From: Paenibacillus dokdonensis
GTDB taxonomy: Bacteria > Bacillota > Bacilli > Paenibacillales > Paenibacillaceae
NCBI RefSeq assembly: GCF_004916975.1
Contig: NZ_STGQ01000001.1
Coordinates: 2,715,939-2,779,938 of the forward strand
Length of the DNA stretch: 64,000 nucleotides
Direction of reading: 5' to 3'
The notes under the pieces are model-generated. The model did no database searches and had not been told where the DNA came from. It was given only the letters and a program-made list of their open reading frames with translations. This document shows positions 18,943 to 28,581 of this stretch, one piece after another. The stretch's first letter is position 1. Each line of letters begins with the position of its first letter. The position numbers and the translations under genes are program-made.

Positions 18943-21345
18943 TTAATTACGGAGCGCTTTGCCTTTGGTCAGCATATGATGCATGCGCTGCTGAGTTTTT
19001 GGTTCCCCGCACAAGCTTAGGAATGCTTCGCGTTCCAGGTCGAGCATATACTGCTCGGTCACGAGTGATCCGGCCGGAACATCTCCGCCTGCCAGCACAT
19101 GCGCTAACTTTTTGGCAATAAGTAAATCATGATCACTGATATATCCACCGCGTTTCATGTCGATGGCTCCAAGCTGGAGAACCGCCTTGCCTTCCGATCC
19201 GACAACACAAATCTTTTCTTCCGGAATCGGCTTGTAATCGGCATTTGCGAGTCCCAGCACCGACTGTTTGGCTTCATAAATGGAGAAGTCCTGATTGGCC
19301 ACGACGCGGTCGGTAGAACGCAGATAACCCAGTTTTTTCGCATCATATCCACTGCTCGAAACCGTAGCCGTTCCCACAGTTTGAAATACGTGATTGATAT
19401 ATGGCTGCAAGTCAACGCCCTGCACGTTCGCATTCTGGCTTGCACGGAGCGTGAATTCTTTGCATCCTCCACCTGCTGGAATCAGGCCTACACCAACTTC
19501 AACCAAGCCGTAGTAGGTTTCAGCAGAAGCAACCACCTGGTCGGCCGGCATACAAGCTTCTACCCCTCCGCCGAGGCACATCCGGTGAGGAGCAGCTACG
19601 ACCGGTTTTTCGAAGCGTTTGACTTTGTACATCGTGTTCTGGAATAAATGAATGATGTCGTTGATTTCATCCCACTCTTCATCCTGGGCTTCCATCAGCA
19701 GCAGCATGATGTTGGCACCTACGCAGAAGTTACGTCCTTGGTTGGCAATCACCATACCTTTATAATTCTTTCTGACTTCTTCAAGGCTCTGGGTGATCAT
19801 GGTCAGAATGTCCTCACCGATGGCATTGTTCGGGGAATGGAACTCCAGACAAGTTACGCCATCTCCCAGATCTATCAGACTTGCACCGCTGTTGCCTTTG
19901 ATGATTTTATTCTGTTCTTTCAAGCTCCGCAGATGGATGATTTCTGGAGCAAATTCAACCTCTTTATATTCAGAAGAGCCGATATGAATGGAATACAGCT
20001 TTCCTTCTTCTTGTTTATAAAAGGATGTATGACCGGCCGCGATCCAATCCTTTACCCATGCGGGTACCGTCAAACCTTCCGCTTCCATCCGTTCTACCGA
20101 ACGCTTCAGGCCAATCGCATCCCAAGTTTCAAACGGTCCGAGTTCCCAGGAGAATCCCCATTTCATGGCATCATCAATCTCTTGGATGGAGTCCGAAATT
20201 TCGCCGACCTTTTCTGCAGAGTAGATCAGTACCTGTTTCAGAATATTCCAAGCCAGATCCGAGTAGCGGTCTTTGGCAGCCAGGATAGCTTTAGTCTTCT
20301 CCTTGGCCCCTTTTGCCAGCTTGGCGGCTTCTAGGGAAGCCGACTTTGGCTTTTTCTGCGGAACATAGTCCATTGTTGTCAGATCAAGCGCGAGGATTTC
20401 GCTGCCGCCGGCACCTTTTTTCTTCAAATAAAACCCTTGACCAGACTTCTCACCAAGCCAGCCCTTTTCCACCATGCTTTTCATCACGAGCGGTACGGTA
20501 AAGACGGAAAGCTCATTGTCATCAGTCACATTGTTGTATACGTTGTCCGCGACATGTACGAAGGTGTCCAATCCGACCAGATCCAGCGTACGGAAGGTTG
20601 CACTCTTCGGCCGCCCCATGGCCGGCCCCGTTACGGCATCCACTTCCTCCACGGTATAACCGTTCTCGGTCATTTCCTTTAATGTAACGAGCAGTCCGTA
20701 GGTTCCAATGCGGTTGCCGATAAAATTCGGGGTATCTTTGGCAAGCACAACGCCCTTACCTAGTACCTTCTCACAGAAGCCCTTCATAAAGTTCACAAGC
20801 TCCGGATCGGTATGATCACCGGGGATGATTTCAAGAAGCTTCATATATCTAGGCGGGTTGAAGAAATGCGTCCCCATAAAATGCTTTTTGAAATTTTCAT
20901 TGCAATCTGCAGTCATATCGTTGATGGAAATCCCCGATGTATTGGAGCTGACAATGGTTCCTTGCGTCCAGACACCTTCGATTTTTTGAAGAAGTCCTTT
21001 CTTCACTTCCAAATTCTCTACCACGACCTCAATAATCCAGTCCACCTGAGCAAGCTGGGACAGATGATCATCCAGATTGCCTGGCGTGATCCGGTCTGCG
21101 AACGAATTGTCAAAGAGCGGAGCCGGTTTGGTCTTGGCAAGCTTGGCAATCGCCGATGATGCAAGCCTGTTTCTCACGGCCGGGTTTTCGAGGGTCAAGC
21201 CTTTTGCCGTCTCTTCTTCCGTCAGCTGCTTGGGTACCATGTCGAGCAGTAAGCACGGAATTCCGACGTTGGCCAGATGTGCCGCGATTCCGGAACCCAT
21301 GATTCCAGAACCGATGACGGCCGCTTTACGAATGGATTTATTCAT
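18943..21345 (-). CDS. fadN: 3-hydroxyacyl-CoA dehydrogenase / enoyl-CoA hydratase FadN
   Basis: Bifunctional beta-oxidation enzyme of 800 residues. The N-terminal NAD-binding motif is [19 protein letters not shown]. The dehydrogenase signature [17 protein letters not shown] is followed by the C-terminal dehydrogenase domain (about 190-400). The enoyl-CoA hydratase domain lies in the C-terminal half ([14 protein letters not shown], then [14 protein letters not shown]). This dehydrogenase-first order is the FadN type, the reverse of E. coli FadB. Its ATG overlaps the fadF stop by four bases (ATGA), so translation is probably coupled. Confidence 0.95.
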   Translation of the reverse strand: MNKSIRKAAVIGSGIMGSGIAAHLANVGIPCLLLDMVPKQLTEEETAKGLTLENPAVRNRLASSAIAKLAKTKPAPLFDNSFADRITPGNLDDHLSQLAQVDWIIEVVVENLEVKKGLLQKIEGVWTQGTIVSSNTSGISINDMTADCNENFKKHFMGTHFFNPPRYMKLLEIIPGDHTDPELVNFMKGFCEKVLGKGVVLAKDTPNFIGNRIGTYGLLVTLKEMTENGYTVEEVDAVTGPAMGRPKSATFRTLDLVGLDTFVHVADNVYNNVTDDNELSVFTVPLVMKSMVEKGWLGEKSGQGFYLKKKGAGGSEILALDLTTMDYVPQKKPKSASLEAAKLAKGAKEKTKAILAAKDRYSDLAWNILKQVLIYSAEKVGEISDSIQEIDDAMKWGFSWELGPFETWDAIGLKRSVERMEAEGLTVPAWVKDWIAAGHTSFYKQEEGKLYSIHIGSSEYKEVEFAPEIIHLRSLKEQNKIIKGNSGASLIDLGDGVTCLEFHSPNNAIGEDILTMITQSLEEVRKNYKGMVIANQGRNFCVGANIMLLLMEAQDEEWDEINDIIHLFQNTMYKVKRFEKPVVAAPHRMCLGGGVEACMPADQVVASAETYYGLVEVGVGLIPAGGGCKEFTLRASQNANVQGVDLQPYINHVFQTVGTATVSSSGYDAKKLGYLRSTDRVVANQDFSIYEAKQSVLGLANADYKPIPEEKICVVGSEGKAVLQLGAIDMKRGGYISDHDLLIAKKLAHVLAGGDVPAGSLVTEQYMLDLEREAFLSLCGEPKTQQRMHHMLTKGKALRN

Positions 21346-23519
21346 TTTGTGCTTGCCTCCATTTCTAGTCCTTTATTGTGAGCGGGATGATCGCCGAATA
21401 CGGAAAGCTCCAGTATTTCCGCGATATCCTTAGCCTTCACACGGTCTTCAACTTCTTTCATTTTGGTCCCGTCCTCCATCATGGTCAGGCAGTAAGGACA
21501 GGCACTGCTGATGATGCCCGGATTCACTTCAAGAGCCTGCTCCGTACGAGCCAGATTCACGCGTTTGCCGGAGGTCTCTTCCATCCACATCATGCCGCCG
21601 CCTGCGCCGCAGCACATGGCATTTTCCCTAGTACGCTTCATTTCCACAAGCTCAACCCCAGGTATCGCCTTGAGTACATTGCGCGGCTGATCATACACAT
21701 TGTTGTACCGGCCGAGATAGCAGGAATCATGATACGTAATGCGTTCTTTCACTTCATTCTTTGGCACCAGCCTGCCCTCACGGATGAATTGGTCAAGAAG
21801 CTGCGTATGGTGAAAGACCTCGACACCCTCGAGACCAAATTCCGGATACTCGTTTTTGAATGTATTAAAAGTGTGAGGACACGCGGTAACGATTTTTTGA
21901 ACACCGTATTTCTCGAAAACCTCGATGTTCTCCATGCAGAGCTGCTGGAACAGCATCTCGTTGCCCATCCGGCGCGGCGTATCACCTGAGTTCTTCTCCT
22001 CATTGCCGAGAATGGCATAATTGACGCCCGATTCATTCAGCAGTCTGGCGAAGGCTCTGGAAATTTTGCGGCTGCGAAGGTCATAAGAGCCCATCGAGCC
22101 GACAAAAAACAAATATTCAAAAGTAGGGTTATCCTTTACCGTCGGCACTTTAATGCCTTCCACTTCTCCGCTCCAGTTGGCGCGGTCGTTACGATTCAGA
22201 CCCCACGGATTGCTTTGTCTTTCGATATTTTGCAAGGCACGCTGGCCTTCGGCAGGAACACTGCCTTCCATAAGAACAAGATGTCTGCGCAAATCGATGA
22301 TTTTATCAACATGCTCATTGCCAACCGGACATTGATCTTCACAGTTGCGGCAAGTCGTACAGGACCAGATTTCTTCTTCGGTCATGACGTCGCCGATGAG
22401 GTTCATTTCCTGAGGGTCCTTCTCTTGATGAGTCCAAGTGGATTTTTGCCAGGCGAGTGTCGGACGGATATCGGTAATGCCTTCGCTGTTCCAGTCAGGC
22501 TCGCTCCCGGAGGCGGATAACGCATGCGCGCCGCTTGTTGGAAATGCAAACTCAGGCACATATGGCGATTTGCCGGTGATGGCAGTTCCTTTTTCCGTTA
22601 AATGATCCCGAAGCTTTACAATCAGATGCATTGGCGACAATACTTTCCCGGTATTGGAAGCCGGACATACGTTGGTGCAGCGGCCGCATTCCACACAAGC
22701 GTAGAAGTCGATCATCTGTTTCCGGGTAAAGTCCTCGATCTTGCCGACGCCGAAGCTTTCCGCTTCTTCATCTTCCAGATCCAGCTTACTGAGCTTGCCT
22801 ACCGGTTCGGAGCGCCCCAGGAAGATGTTGACCGGAGCCGTAATTAAGTGAAAATGCTTAGATTGAGGTACATATACAAGGAAAGAGAGCAGGATGAGCA
22901 AGTGCGCCCACCAGAAGACATAGAAAAGAATTTGGGCTGCATTGGCAGACAAGCTACCAAATAAGACTGCCAGCAGCGAAGAAATAGGCGCGAAGCCCGA
23001 TGGTTCCTGTCCAAGCCATACTCTCTCGAAGCCCAGAGACAGCACAACCGACAGCATGAGGAAGAAAATAAAGAAGACAACCAGGCTTGGCTTCCAGCCT
23101 TTTTTCAGACGGGCAAGCTTCTCGCCATACCGGCGGTAAGCCGCATAACCAATTGCTGCTAAAATGAGGAATACGGTGATCTCCTGCAGCAGGCCGAAAA
23201 CATCATAAGCCGGCAGCGGCAGATGGCCTCCATCCGTCAGTCCTTTAATAATAAGATCTAAGGCACCGAACTGCAGAATAATAAAGCCATAAAAAATCAC
23301 AAAGTGCATAATGCCGCTCTTCCAGTCTTTAAACAGCTTCTTCTGCCCGAATACCTGCGAAAGAAATTCACCCCACTTCCCTTCGCGCTGCTTCCGGAAA
23401 TCGGCCGGTTTGCCAAGCTTCACGTACAGGAACCGATGGTAGACGGCCTTGTAAAAGAGGTAGAAGCCGTACCCTGCCACAGCCAGAAACAAGACTAAGT
23501 TGACAATTTGCCACACCAT
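21342..23519 (-). CDS. fadF: Membrane iron-sulfur oxidoreductase FadF
   Basis: Membrane protein of 725 residues, thought to pass electrons from EtfAB to menaquinone. The N-terminal 240 residues hold about six membrane spans of NarI type. Two 4Fe-4S motifs follow, CVECGRCTNVCP and CTTCRNCEDQCP, then two CCG domains (TACPHTFNTFKNEYP; HDSCYLGRYN; CCGAGGGMMWME) like heterodisulfide reductase subunit D. It matches the FadF (YwjF) layout of Bacillus. First gene of the leftward fad run, 237 bp from fadR across a region with a FadR box and a cre-like site. Confidence 0.93.
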   Translation of the reverse strand: MVWQIVNLVLFLAVAGYGFYLFYKAVYHRFLYVKLGKPADFRKQREGKWGEFLSQVFGQKKLFKDWKSGIMHFVIFYGFIILQFGALDLIIKGLTDGGHLPLPAYDVFGLLQEITVFLILAAIGYAAYRRYGEKLARLKKGWKPSLVVFFIFFLMLSVVLSLGFERVWLGQEPSGFAPISSLLAVLFGSLSANAAQILFYVFWWAHLLILLSFLVYVPQSKHFHLITAPVNIFLGRSEPVGKLSKLDLEDEEAESFGVGKIEDFTRKQMIDFYACVECGRCTNVCPASNTGKVLSPMHLIVKLRDHLTEKGTAITGKSPYVPEFAFPTSGAHALSASGSEPDWNSEGITDIRPTLAWQKSTWTHQEKDPQEMNLIGDVMTEEEIWSCTTCRNCEDQCPVGNEHVDKIIDLRRHLVLMEGSVPAEGQRALQNIERQSNPWGLNRNDRANWSGEVEGIKVPTVKDNPTFEYLFFVGSMGSYDLRSRKISRAFARLLNESGVNYAILGNEEKNSGDTPRRMGNEMLFQQLCMENIEVFEKYGVQKIVTACPHTFNTFKNEYPEFGLEGVEVFHHTQLLDQFIREGRLVPKNEVKERITYHDSCYLGRYNNVYDQPRNVLKAIPGVELVEMKRTRENAMCCGAGGGMMWMEETSGKRVNLARTEQALEVNPGIISSACPYCLTMMEDGTKMKEVEDRVKAKDIAEILELSVFGDHPAHNKGLEMEASTK

Positions 23520-23570
23520 TCGCTATCCGTCCTTTCTTGGTATAGAACTAAAATTATGACGGGATTCAAT

Positions 23571-23584
23571 AGAAAGCGATTACA
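23571..23584 (-). promoter_or_regulatory. cre-like CcpA site in fadF leader
   Basis: On the minus strand TGTAATCGCTTTCT agrees with the cre consensus at 13 of 14 positions. It lies 52 bp upstream of the fadF start, where a roadblock or promoter-proximal CcpA site would repress beta-oxidation on good carbon sources. Inferred from sequence only. Confidence 0.55.
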
Positions 23585-23668
23585 AATTGCATTTAAAATC
23601 AAGATTCTGCAAAAATCGAACTTCTCTTGACCTTCGCAAAATCCTCACAACAAATCTTGTCTGAATCA

Positions 23669-23697
23669 TTGACAATTGACATCGTTTACCATAAGAT
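23669..23697 (+). promoter_or_regulatory. Sigma-A promoter of fadR-etfB-etfA
   Basis: TTGACA (23669-23674), 17-bp spacer, TAAGAT (23692-23697). The predicted transcription start is at about 23704, next to the FadR operator. Confidence 0.8.
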
Positions 23698-23707
23698 TAA
23701 GAAAAAA

Positions 23708-23725
23708 TGAATGAGCATTCATTCA
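23708..23725. promoter_or_regulatory. FadR operator
   Basis: TGAATGAGCATTCATTCA is a palindrome with perfect 7-bp arms that fits the Bacillus FadR box TGAATGAWTANTCATTCA. It overlaps the start of fadR transcription and lies between fadR and fadF. FadR would repress its own operon, and perhaps the leftward fad operon, until long-chain acyl-CoA releases it. Confidence 0.9.
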
Positions 23726-23756
23726 GTTAATTGAATTCTATCACTGGGGTGGCTTG

Positions 23757-24338
23757 ATGACAAGTAGAAAAATGGAAAAATATGAGTTAATTTTGAATGC
23801 AGCCTTAAACGTCATTGCAGAGAACGGGTTCCACGGGTCCCAGATTTCCAAAATCGCAAAGGAGGCAGGTGTCGCAGACGGTACCATATATCTATATTTT
23901 AAAAACAAGGAAGATATCCTTATTTCCCTGTTTCAGGAGCGGCTTGGAAATCTGGTCGCGATGTTCCACAGCAGCGTAAAGGAAACCAACTCGGCGGATG
24001 ATGCGCTGCGTAAGGTTTGTGAGATCCATTTTACAGAGCTGGAGAACAATGTGAACCTCGCGTATGTCACCCAGATTGAATTGAGGCAAAGCTCGCTGGA
24101 GCTTCGCAAGGCCATTGGTCTTGTAGTAAAGCCTTATATTCAGCTGATTGAGCATATTGTAGAAAGAGGCATGTCGGAAGGTTCATTCCGCCAGAATCTC
24201 GATGTGAAGCTAACGCGACTGCTGATATTTGGCGCCATGGATGAGGTAGTCACCTCTTGGCTGATCTCGGACCGGAAGTATTCGCTCTCCGGACAGGTCG
24301 ACAAGACGGTTGAATTTTTCTTGAAAGGCCTGAAGTAA
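23757..24338 (+). CDS. fadR: TetR-family fatty-acid regulator FadR
   Basis: Repressor of 193 residues. The N-terminal helix-turn-helix reads ISKIAKEAGVADGTIYLYFKNKEDIL (residues about 28-53), the TetR signature as found in Bacillus FadR (YsiA). The remaining helices bind acyl-CoA. The palindrome at 23708-23725 matches the FadR box, which supports the assignment. I prefer the ATG at 23757; a TTG directly before it is in frame. It heads a rightward operon with etfB and etfA, the electron acceptors of acyl-CoA dehydrogenase. Confidence 0.93.
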   Translation: MTSRKMEKYELILNAALNVIAENGFHGSQISKIAKEAGVADGTIYLYFKNKEDILISLFQERLGNLVAMFHSSVKETNSADDALRKVCEIHFTELENNVNLAYVTQIELRQSSLELRKAIGLVVKPYIQLIEHIVERGMSEGSFRQNLDVKLTRLLIFGAMDEVVTSWLISDRKYSLSGQVDKTVEFFLKGLK

Positions 24339-24371
24339 ATTCCAATCCATTAATTGACAGGAGCTTGCCAT

Positions 24372-25139
24372 ATGAATATCTTTGTACTGCTGAAGCAAAC
24401 CTTCGATACCGAGGAAAGAATCATCATTAACAATGGAGAAATCTCCGATGACGGCGTGAAATATGTCATGAATCCTTACGATGAGTATGCTGTAGAGGAA
24501 GCACTGCTTCAGAGAGATCAGCATGGCGGCACCATTACCGTGGTTGGCGTGGGTCCAGACCGTACGGCAGAAGCTCTCCGGACAGCACTCGCGATGGGTG
24601 CGGACGAAGCTGTTCTGATCGGCAATGACGGCTTGACGACCGATGAGTATACGGTTTCCCGGCTGCTTGCGGCCTATCTTGGTCAACAGTCTTATGACCT
24701 TATTCTTGGCGGCAACTTCTCTGTGGATAGCGGCGGCGGACAGGTCGCGGTCAGACTGGCGCAGCTGCTGGATATTCCGCATACTTCCTCCATTACCAAG
24801 CTCGCTATTAACGGACAACAAGCCGTGGTCGATCGTGACGCGGAAGGTGACACTGAAACCTTGGAAGTCTCCCTTCCTGCGGTCTTTACCGCGCAGCAAG
24901 GCCTCAATGAACCACGTTACCCTTCCCTGCCTGGCATCATGAAAGCCAAGAAAAAGCCCTTTCATCGGATGTCCATTGGCGATCTTGGCCTGAGCGACAG
25001 TGATGCAGCAGCTAAAACCAAACGCATCTCCCTCTCCCTTCCTCCGAAGCGTGAGGCTGGACGCATCCTTCAAGGAGATCATGCTCAGCAAGCCGCTGAA
25101 TTGGTGAATCTGCTTCGTACAGAAGCCAAGCTGATTTAA
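24372..25139 (+). CDS. etfB: Electron transfer flavoprotein, beta subunit
   Basis: Subunit of 255 residues which, with EtfA, accepts electrons from FadE and passes them to FadF/menaquinone. The N-terminus MNIFVLLKQTFDTEERI and the segments MNPYDEYAVEEAL, DLILGGNFSVDSGGGQVA (AMP site) and NEPRYPSLPGIMKAKKK are typical of EtfB. The ATG at 24372 follows CAGGAG; a TTG 18 bases upstream is less likely. It lies 33 bp after fadR. Confidence 0.94.
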   Translation: MNIFVLLKQTFDTEERIIINNGEISDDGVKYVMNPYDEYAVEEALLQRDQHGGTITVVGVGPDRTAEALRTALAMGADEAVLIGNDGLTTDEYTVSRLLAAYLGQQSYDLILGGNFSVDSGGGQVAVRLAQLLDIPHTSSITKLAINGQQAVVDRDAEGDTETLEVSLPAVFTAQQGLNEPRYPSLPGIMKAKKKPFHRMSIGDLGLSDSDAAAKTKRISLSLPPKREAGRILQGDHAQQAAELVNLLRTEAKLI

Positions 25140-25250
25140 CTAATGCTCTAGATCAGCTGCATGACGAACTGACATTCGAACGCCATATTATTTCATGGGT
25201 CTTCATGAGGACTATGCGAGAGTCCTGACATATAAAGGAGGAATCTGGAA

Positions 25251-26228
25251 ATGGGTAAAACGTATGTAGTAGTAGCTGAGGTTCGCGGCGGGAGCTTGCG
25301 TCAGGTTACGTTGGAAGCGCTTCAGGTGGTGTCGATCGCATGTCAAGAGGGTGACAGTACAGCCGCGGTTTTGATCGGATCACAAACCACGAAACTAGCT
25401 TCGGAGCTGGCTGATTACGTTGATGGGAAGATTTACTCAATTGATCATCCCGAGCTAGAAATATATAATCCGGAAACCTATTTGAATGTGATGAAAAGCG
25501 TCTTCGAACGCGTAACTCCGGATGTGGTTGTGCTCGGACATACTGCTCAGGGACGTGATTTGGGACCGGCGATCGCAGCGCAACTCGGTGCAGGTCAAAT
25601 ATCTGATGTGATCGCGATTGAGAAAAGCGATGACGACGAGGCTGTCTATACCCGTCCTCTGTACGCTGGCAAAGCTTTTGAGCAAAAGCAATTTACAGGC
25701 GGCGCACAGGTTGTCACCATTCGTCCGAATAATATCAACCCGTCTGAAGCTGCTGCTTCCGCGGGTGAAGTTATAGAGCTGGACTATGCTCCCTCCGCTT
25801 CTTTACGCTCCATTGTAAAGGATGTTGTCCGTAAAACCTCAGGTAAGGTTGATCTAACCGAAGCCAAAATCGTCGTATCCGGCGGCCGCGGCGTTAAGAG
25901 CGCGGAAGGCTTCAAGCCGCTTGAAGAGCTCGCTGATGTTCTGCACGGAGCCGTTGGCGCATCCCGTGCTGCCTGCGATGCCGGCTACTGCGACTATTCG
26001 ATGCAGATTGGCCAAACCGGCAAAGTGGTAACTCCAGAAATCTATATCGCCTGCGGCATCAGCGGAGCGATCCAGCATTTGGCCGGCATGAGCCAATCCC
26101 GGGTCATCATTGCCATCAACAAGGATCCGGAAGCGCCGATCTTCAAAGTGGCGGATTATGGCATTGTCGGTGATCTGTTCGAAGTGGTTCCGCTTCTTAC
26201 TCAAGAGTTCCGTAAGGTGCTTGTCTAA
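25251..26228 (+). CDS. etfA: Electron transfer flavoprotein, alpha subunit
   Basis: FAD-binding partner of EtfB, 325 residues. The C-terminal FAD domain carries [52 protein letters not shown] and [19 protein letters not shown], all standard EtfA blocks. The start follows AAAGGAGG. A 111-bp spacer separates it from etfB and contains a small hairpin (AGGACT/AGTCCT, about 25209-25227) which may mark RNA processing. A T-run terminator follows the gene. Confidence 0.95.
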   Translation: MGKTYVVVAEVRGGSLRQVTLEALQVVSIACQEGDSTAAVLIGSQTTKLASELADYVDGKIYSIDHPELEIYNPETYLNVMKSVFERVTPDVVVLGHTAQGRDLGPAIAAQLGAGQISDVIAIEKSDDDEAVYTRPLYAGKAFEQKQFTGGAQVVTIRPNNINPSEAAASAGEVIELDYAPSASLRSIVKDVVRKTSGKVDLTEAKIVVSGGRGVKSAEGFKPLEELADVLHGAVGASRAACDAGYCDYSMQIGQTGKVVTPEIYIACGISGAIQHLAGMSQSRVIIAINKDPEAPIFKVADYGIVGDLFEVVPLLTQEFRKVLV

Positions 26229-26245
26229 GACTATGACCCAAAAGT

Positions 26246-26274
26246 AACGCCCAAAACGGAGCGTTCCTTTTTTT
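26246..26274 (+). terminator. Terminator of etfA
   Basis: Short stem AACGCC/GG(A)GCGTT with one bulge, followed by a run of seven T, 18 bp beyond the etfA stop. Confidence 0.6.
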
Positions 26275-26297
26275 GCGAATCATATGAACGCAAAAGA

Positions 26298-26331
26298 GGC
26301 CGGAATCTCCCTCTCTCGGATGATCCCGGCC
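26298..26331 (-). terminator. Terminator of HAD phosphatase gene
   Basis: Stem GGCCGGGATC/GATTCCGGCC (one G-T pair) followed by TCTTTTG on the minus strand. Confidence 0.7.
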
Positions 26332-26348
26332 ATGTCTATTCAAGGTAA

Positions 26349-27167
26349 TTAGGCTTGCTGGTAAGCAAGCACAAACTGCTCAATTACCTTCGCCACGCCA
26401 TCGTTCATATTGGTGTCCGTCACGTAATCGGCGGCTTCCTTAATCTCCTCACGAGCATTTCCCATGGCTACGCCAAGTCCGGCAAACCGGATCATCGCCA
26501 AATCATTGAAACTGTCGCCCATAGCGATCACTTCCTCCTGCAGAATCCCCAGATGGCGAATGAGCTGGTGCAGGCTCGTCCCCTTGTCTACGCCCGCCTC
26601 CGTAAATTCAAGAAAAAATGGCTTCGAGCGCATGACGCTCAGTTCTCCAGCCAGCTCCACCTGAAGCTTCTCCTCTGCCTCAGCCACTTTTTCGGGTGCA
26701 TCCACCATGAGCACCTTGACGACCGGTTCTTTCACTGCCTCAACGAAGCTGTCAACCTCGCGGATGCTCATGCCCGTCAACCCCGATTCGATATCCGTGT
26801 ATTCATTGCGATCTTCAGTAACGATATGATCTCCCAAGTACGTCAGCATGGACAGCTTTTCCCGCTGGCTGATTCCGAACAGCTTTTGCACCGTATCTAC
26901 GGACAGCGTACTGCTGAAAATTTCCTCTTCTGTAAGGCAGTTGATAATTTTAGCACCGTTAAAGGAAAGGATGAAGCTTCCGAATTTCTCTAACTCCAGC
27001 TCCTTCGCGATTCCCTTCATCCCGAATGTGGGTCGGCCCGAGGCCAAAACGACCTTAACGCCTTCCTTCTGCGCGTTCATGAGAGCTTCTTTCGTACGCG
27101 GCGAAATGGTTTGGTCATCGCGAAGCAGCGTATCATCTAAATCGAGAACGATCATTTTGTATTTCAT
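26349..27167 (-). CDS. Cof-type HAD-IIB family phosphatase
   Basis: Cytoplasmic phosphatase of 272 residues with the four HAD motifs: DLDDTLLRDD (I), VLASGRP (II), the lysine in VDKGTSL (III) and GDSFNDLAMIRFAG (IV). The large C2B cap lies between residues about 85 and 190. These Cof-type enzymes dephosphorylate sugar phosphates, FMN or pyridoxal phosphate with broad specificity. The start follows AAAAGGGTG. It stands alone between etfA and azoR; the substrate cannot be inferred. Confidence 0.9.
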   Translation of the reverse strand: MKYKMIVLDLDDTLLRDDQTISPRTKEALMNAQKEGVKVVLASGRPTFGMKGIAKELELEKFGSFILSFNGAKIINCLTEEEIFSSTLSVDTVQKLFGISQREKLSMLTYLGDHIVTEDRNEYTDIESGLTGMSIREVDSFVEAVKEPVVKVLMVDAPEKVAEAEEKLQVELAGELSVMRSKPFFLEFTEAGVDKGTSLHQLIRHLGILQEEVIAMGDSFNDLAMIRFAGLGVAMGNAREEIKEAADYVTDTNMNDGVAKVIEQFVLAYQQA

Positions 27168-27412
27168 GTGTGTTACACCCTTTTCTATATGTCTAATGCA
27201 TTTCTTGAATCTATGAATCTACTATATCACATCGGCGCAACAAGAAAACGCAGAATGCCACGCGGTTCTATCAAGAAACAATCGCCGAAGAGCAGCTGTC
27301 TTCCCCGTCTTAAGTGGTGCTTATTGGAACTTCCTCCCTGCCCACAGCCGCTATATTTCAAACATTTTGTGAAAATCATAAATAATCATTTAAGAAAGTT
27401 ATTTATTTAGGG
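27168..27412. other. Intergenic stretch with no recognised feature
   Basis: Left part of the 398-bp divergent region between the HAD gene and azoR. It must contain the HAD promoter, but I could not assign -35 and -10 boxes. Short ORFs here look spurious. Confidence 0.4.
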
Positions 27413-27441
27413 TTGCGGAATTTTCGAAAGTTGCTTACAAT
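27413..27441 (+). promoter_or_regulatory. Sigma-A promoter of azoR
   Basis: TTGCGG, 17-bp spacer, TACAAT. It lies 125 bp upstream of the azoR start and immediately before an inverted repeat that could be an operator. Confidence 0.55.
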
Positions 27442-27442
27442 T

Positions 27443-27465
27443 CAACTATGCAACATTTGCAGTTG
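27443..27465. promoter_or_regulatory. Candidate operator of azoR
   Basis: Imperfect inverted repeat CAAC-TA-TGCAA-CAT-TTGCA-GTTG: the inner 5-bp and outer 4-bp arms pair, with a 2-base bulge. It begins 2 bp after the -10 box, a usual position for a redox-type repressor. The regulator is unknown. Confidence 0.4.
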
Positions 27466-27565
27466 TATAAACAAACTAGAGCCGCAACACAAGAGATCAC
27501 ATAGCCAGTATCAGACTTGGTTTTTCGTATCACCTTTGTGTTCGACCATTGGAGGAAAATACAGC

Positions 27566-28207
27566 ATGAACGTATTAGTCGTAAAAGCAAATAACCGTCC
27601 TGCAACAGAGGCCATATCAAGTAAAATGTACGAAACATTCATGGAGGCCGTTAAAGGCGCTGAAAACCTGAATGTAACGACATATGATGTGTTTGCCGAA
27701 GATACACCGTACTTTGGACAAGATCTGTTCAATGCATTCGGCAAATTGCAAAATGGCGGAGAAATGACCGATGTGGAAAGCCGCATCTTGGCTGCCAAAC
27801 AAAAAGCAATGGACGCGCTGACTGCAGCTGACGTTGTCGTATTCGCATTCCCGCTCTGGAACCTGACCATTCCGGCTAAGCTTCAAACTTTCATCGATTA
27901 TGTATATGCTGCAGGCTTTGCATTCAAATATGATGCTGAAGGCAACATGATTCAACTGATGACCGACAAGAAAGCGATCTTCCTGAACGCGCGCGGCGGG
28001 TTCTATTCCGCTCCGGAAGCTGCTCCAATGGAGATGGCTGTTAACTATATGCGCAACGTTTTCGCTGGCGTATTCGGTATGGAAATTATCGGCGAAGTCA
28101 TTATCGAAGGACATAATGCACAGCGTGACAAAGCGGATGAATTCATTCAAGAAGGTCTCCGTCAGGTAACTGAGATGGCCAACAAATTGGTGCTTCAACA
28201 CGCTTAA
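27566..28207 (+). CDS. azoR: FMN-dependent NADH-azoreductase / quinone reductase
   Basis: Flavodoxin-fold reductase of 213 residues that reduces quinones and azo dyes with NADH and protects against electrophile stress. Typical blocks are FPLWNLTIPAKLQTFIDYV and FLNARGGFYS, with the start MNVLVVKANNRP. The ATG at 27566 follows GGAGGA. The open frame extends another 150 bases upstream through the promoter and inverted repeat, so the longer version is rejected. It stands alone, with its own promoter and terminator. Confidence 0.92.
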   Translation: MNVLVVKANNRPATEAISSKMYETFMEAVKGAENLNVTTYDVFAEDTPYFGQDLFNAFGKLQNGGEMTDVESRILAAKQKAMDALTAADVVVFAFPLWNLTIPAKLQTFIDYVYAAGFAFKYDAEGNMIQLMTDKKAIFLNARGGFYSAPEAAPMEMAVNYMRNVFAGVFGMEIIGEVIIEGHNAQRDKADEFIQEGLRQVTEMANKLVLQHA

Positions 28208-28238
28208 TAACGGAACGCCTGTTGAATAGATTTTAACA

Positions 28239-28283
28239 AAAACCCTTGAATCGCATGGCAGATGCCTTCGTTTCAAGGGTTTT
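28239..28283 (+). terminator. Terminator of azoR
   Basis: Perfect 12-bp stem AAAACCCTTGAA/TTCAAGGGTTTT followed by T and A residues. Confidence 0.85.
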
Positions 28284-28329
28284 TAAATTAATAACCATGA
28301 AATCTGTATTAGGAAAAAAGCATCAGGTA

Positions 28330-28357
28330 TTCACTTCTTCCAAAGTTATGTTATAAT
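28330..28357 (+). promoter_or_regulatory. Promoter of queCDEF
   Basis: TTCACT, 16-bp spacer, TATAAT. It lies about 60 bp upstream of the preQ1 aptamer. The -10 box is perfect and the -35 is weak. Confidence 0.6.
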
Positions 28358-28417
28358 GAGCCCTGCGCCACAAAAGCGCCAACAGAAGAAAGTCCGGCTG
28401 CGGTTGATTCCGCCCGG

Positions 28418-28452
28418 GAGAGGTTCGCGAACTCCCTCTATAAAAAACTAAG
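28418..28452 (+). ncRNA. preQ1-I riboswitch aptamer
   Basis: The core GAGAGGTTC ... CTCCCTCTATAAAAAACTAA matches the preQ1 class I aptamer: an AGAGG/CCTCT stem, a short loop, and the A-rich tail ending ACTAA that forms the pseudoknot. It precedes the queuosine precursor operon queCDEF, its usual target. A GC-rich hairpin (CCGG..GCGG/CCGC..CCGG, about 28393-28416) lies directly upstream. Confidence 0.93.
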
Positions 28453-28493
28453 ACTGCCCTTTTAGGTCTATTTCCGATTGGGCTTGTTTTTTT
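28453..28493 (+). terminator. Riboswitch expression-platform terminator
   Basis: GCCC/GGGC-based hairpin followed by a run of seven T just after the aptamer. Bound preQ1 would favour this terminator and stop transcription of queCDEF. Confidence 0.65.
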
Positions 28494-28581
28494 ACGGACA
28501 GTTCATGAACCCTCTCTCTTCGAAGGTAGAAGCGGAAGTTTTCGCTTGTACAACACATTTTGAAGATGGAGAGGTTTTTTT

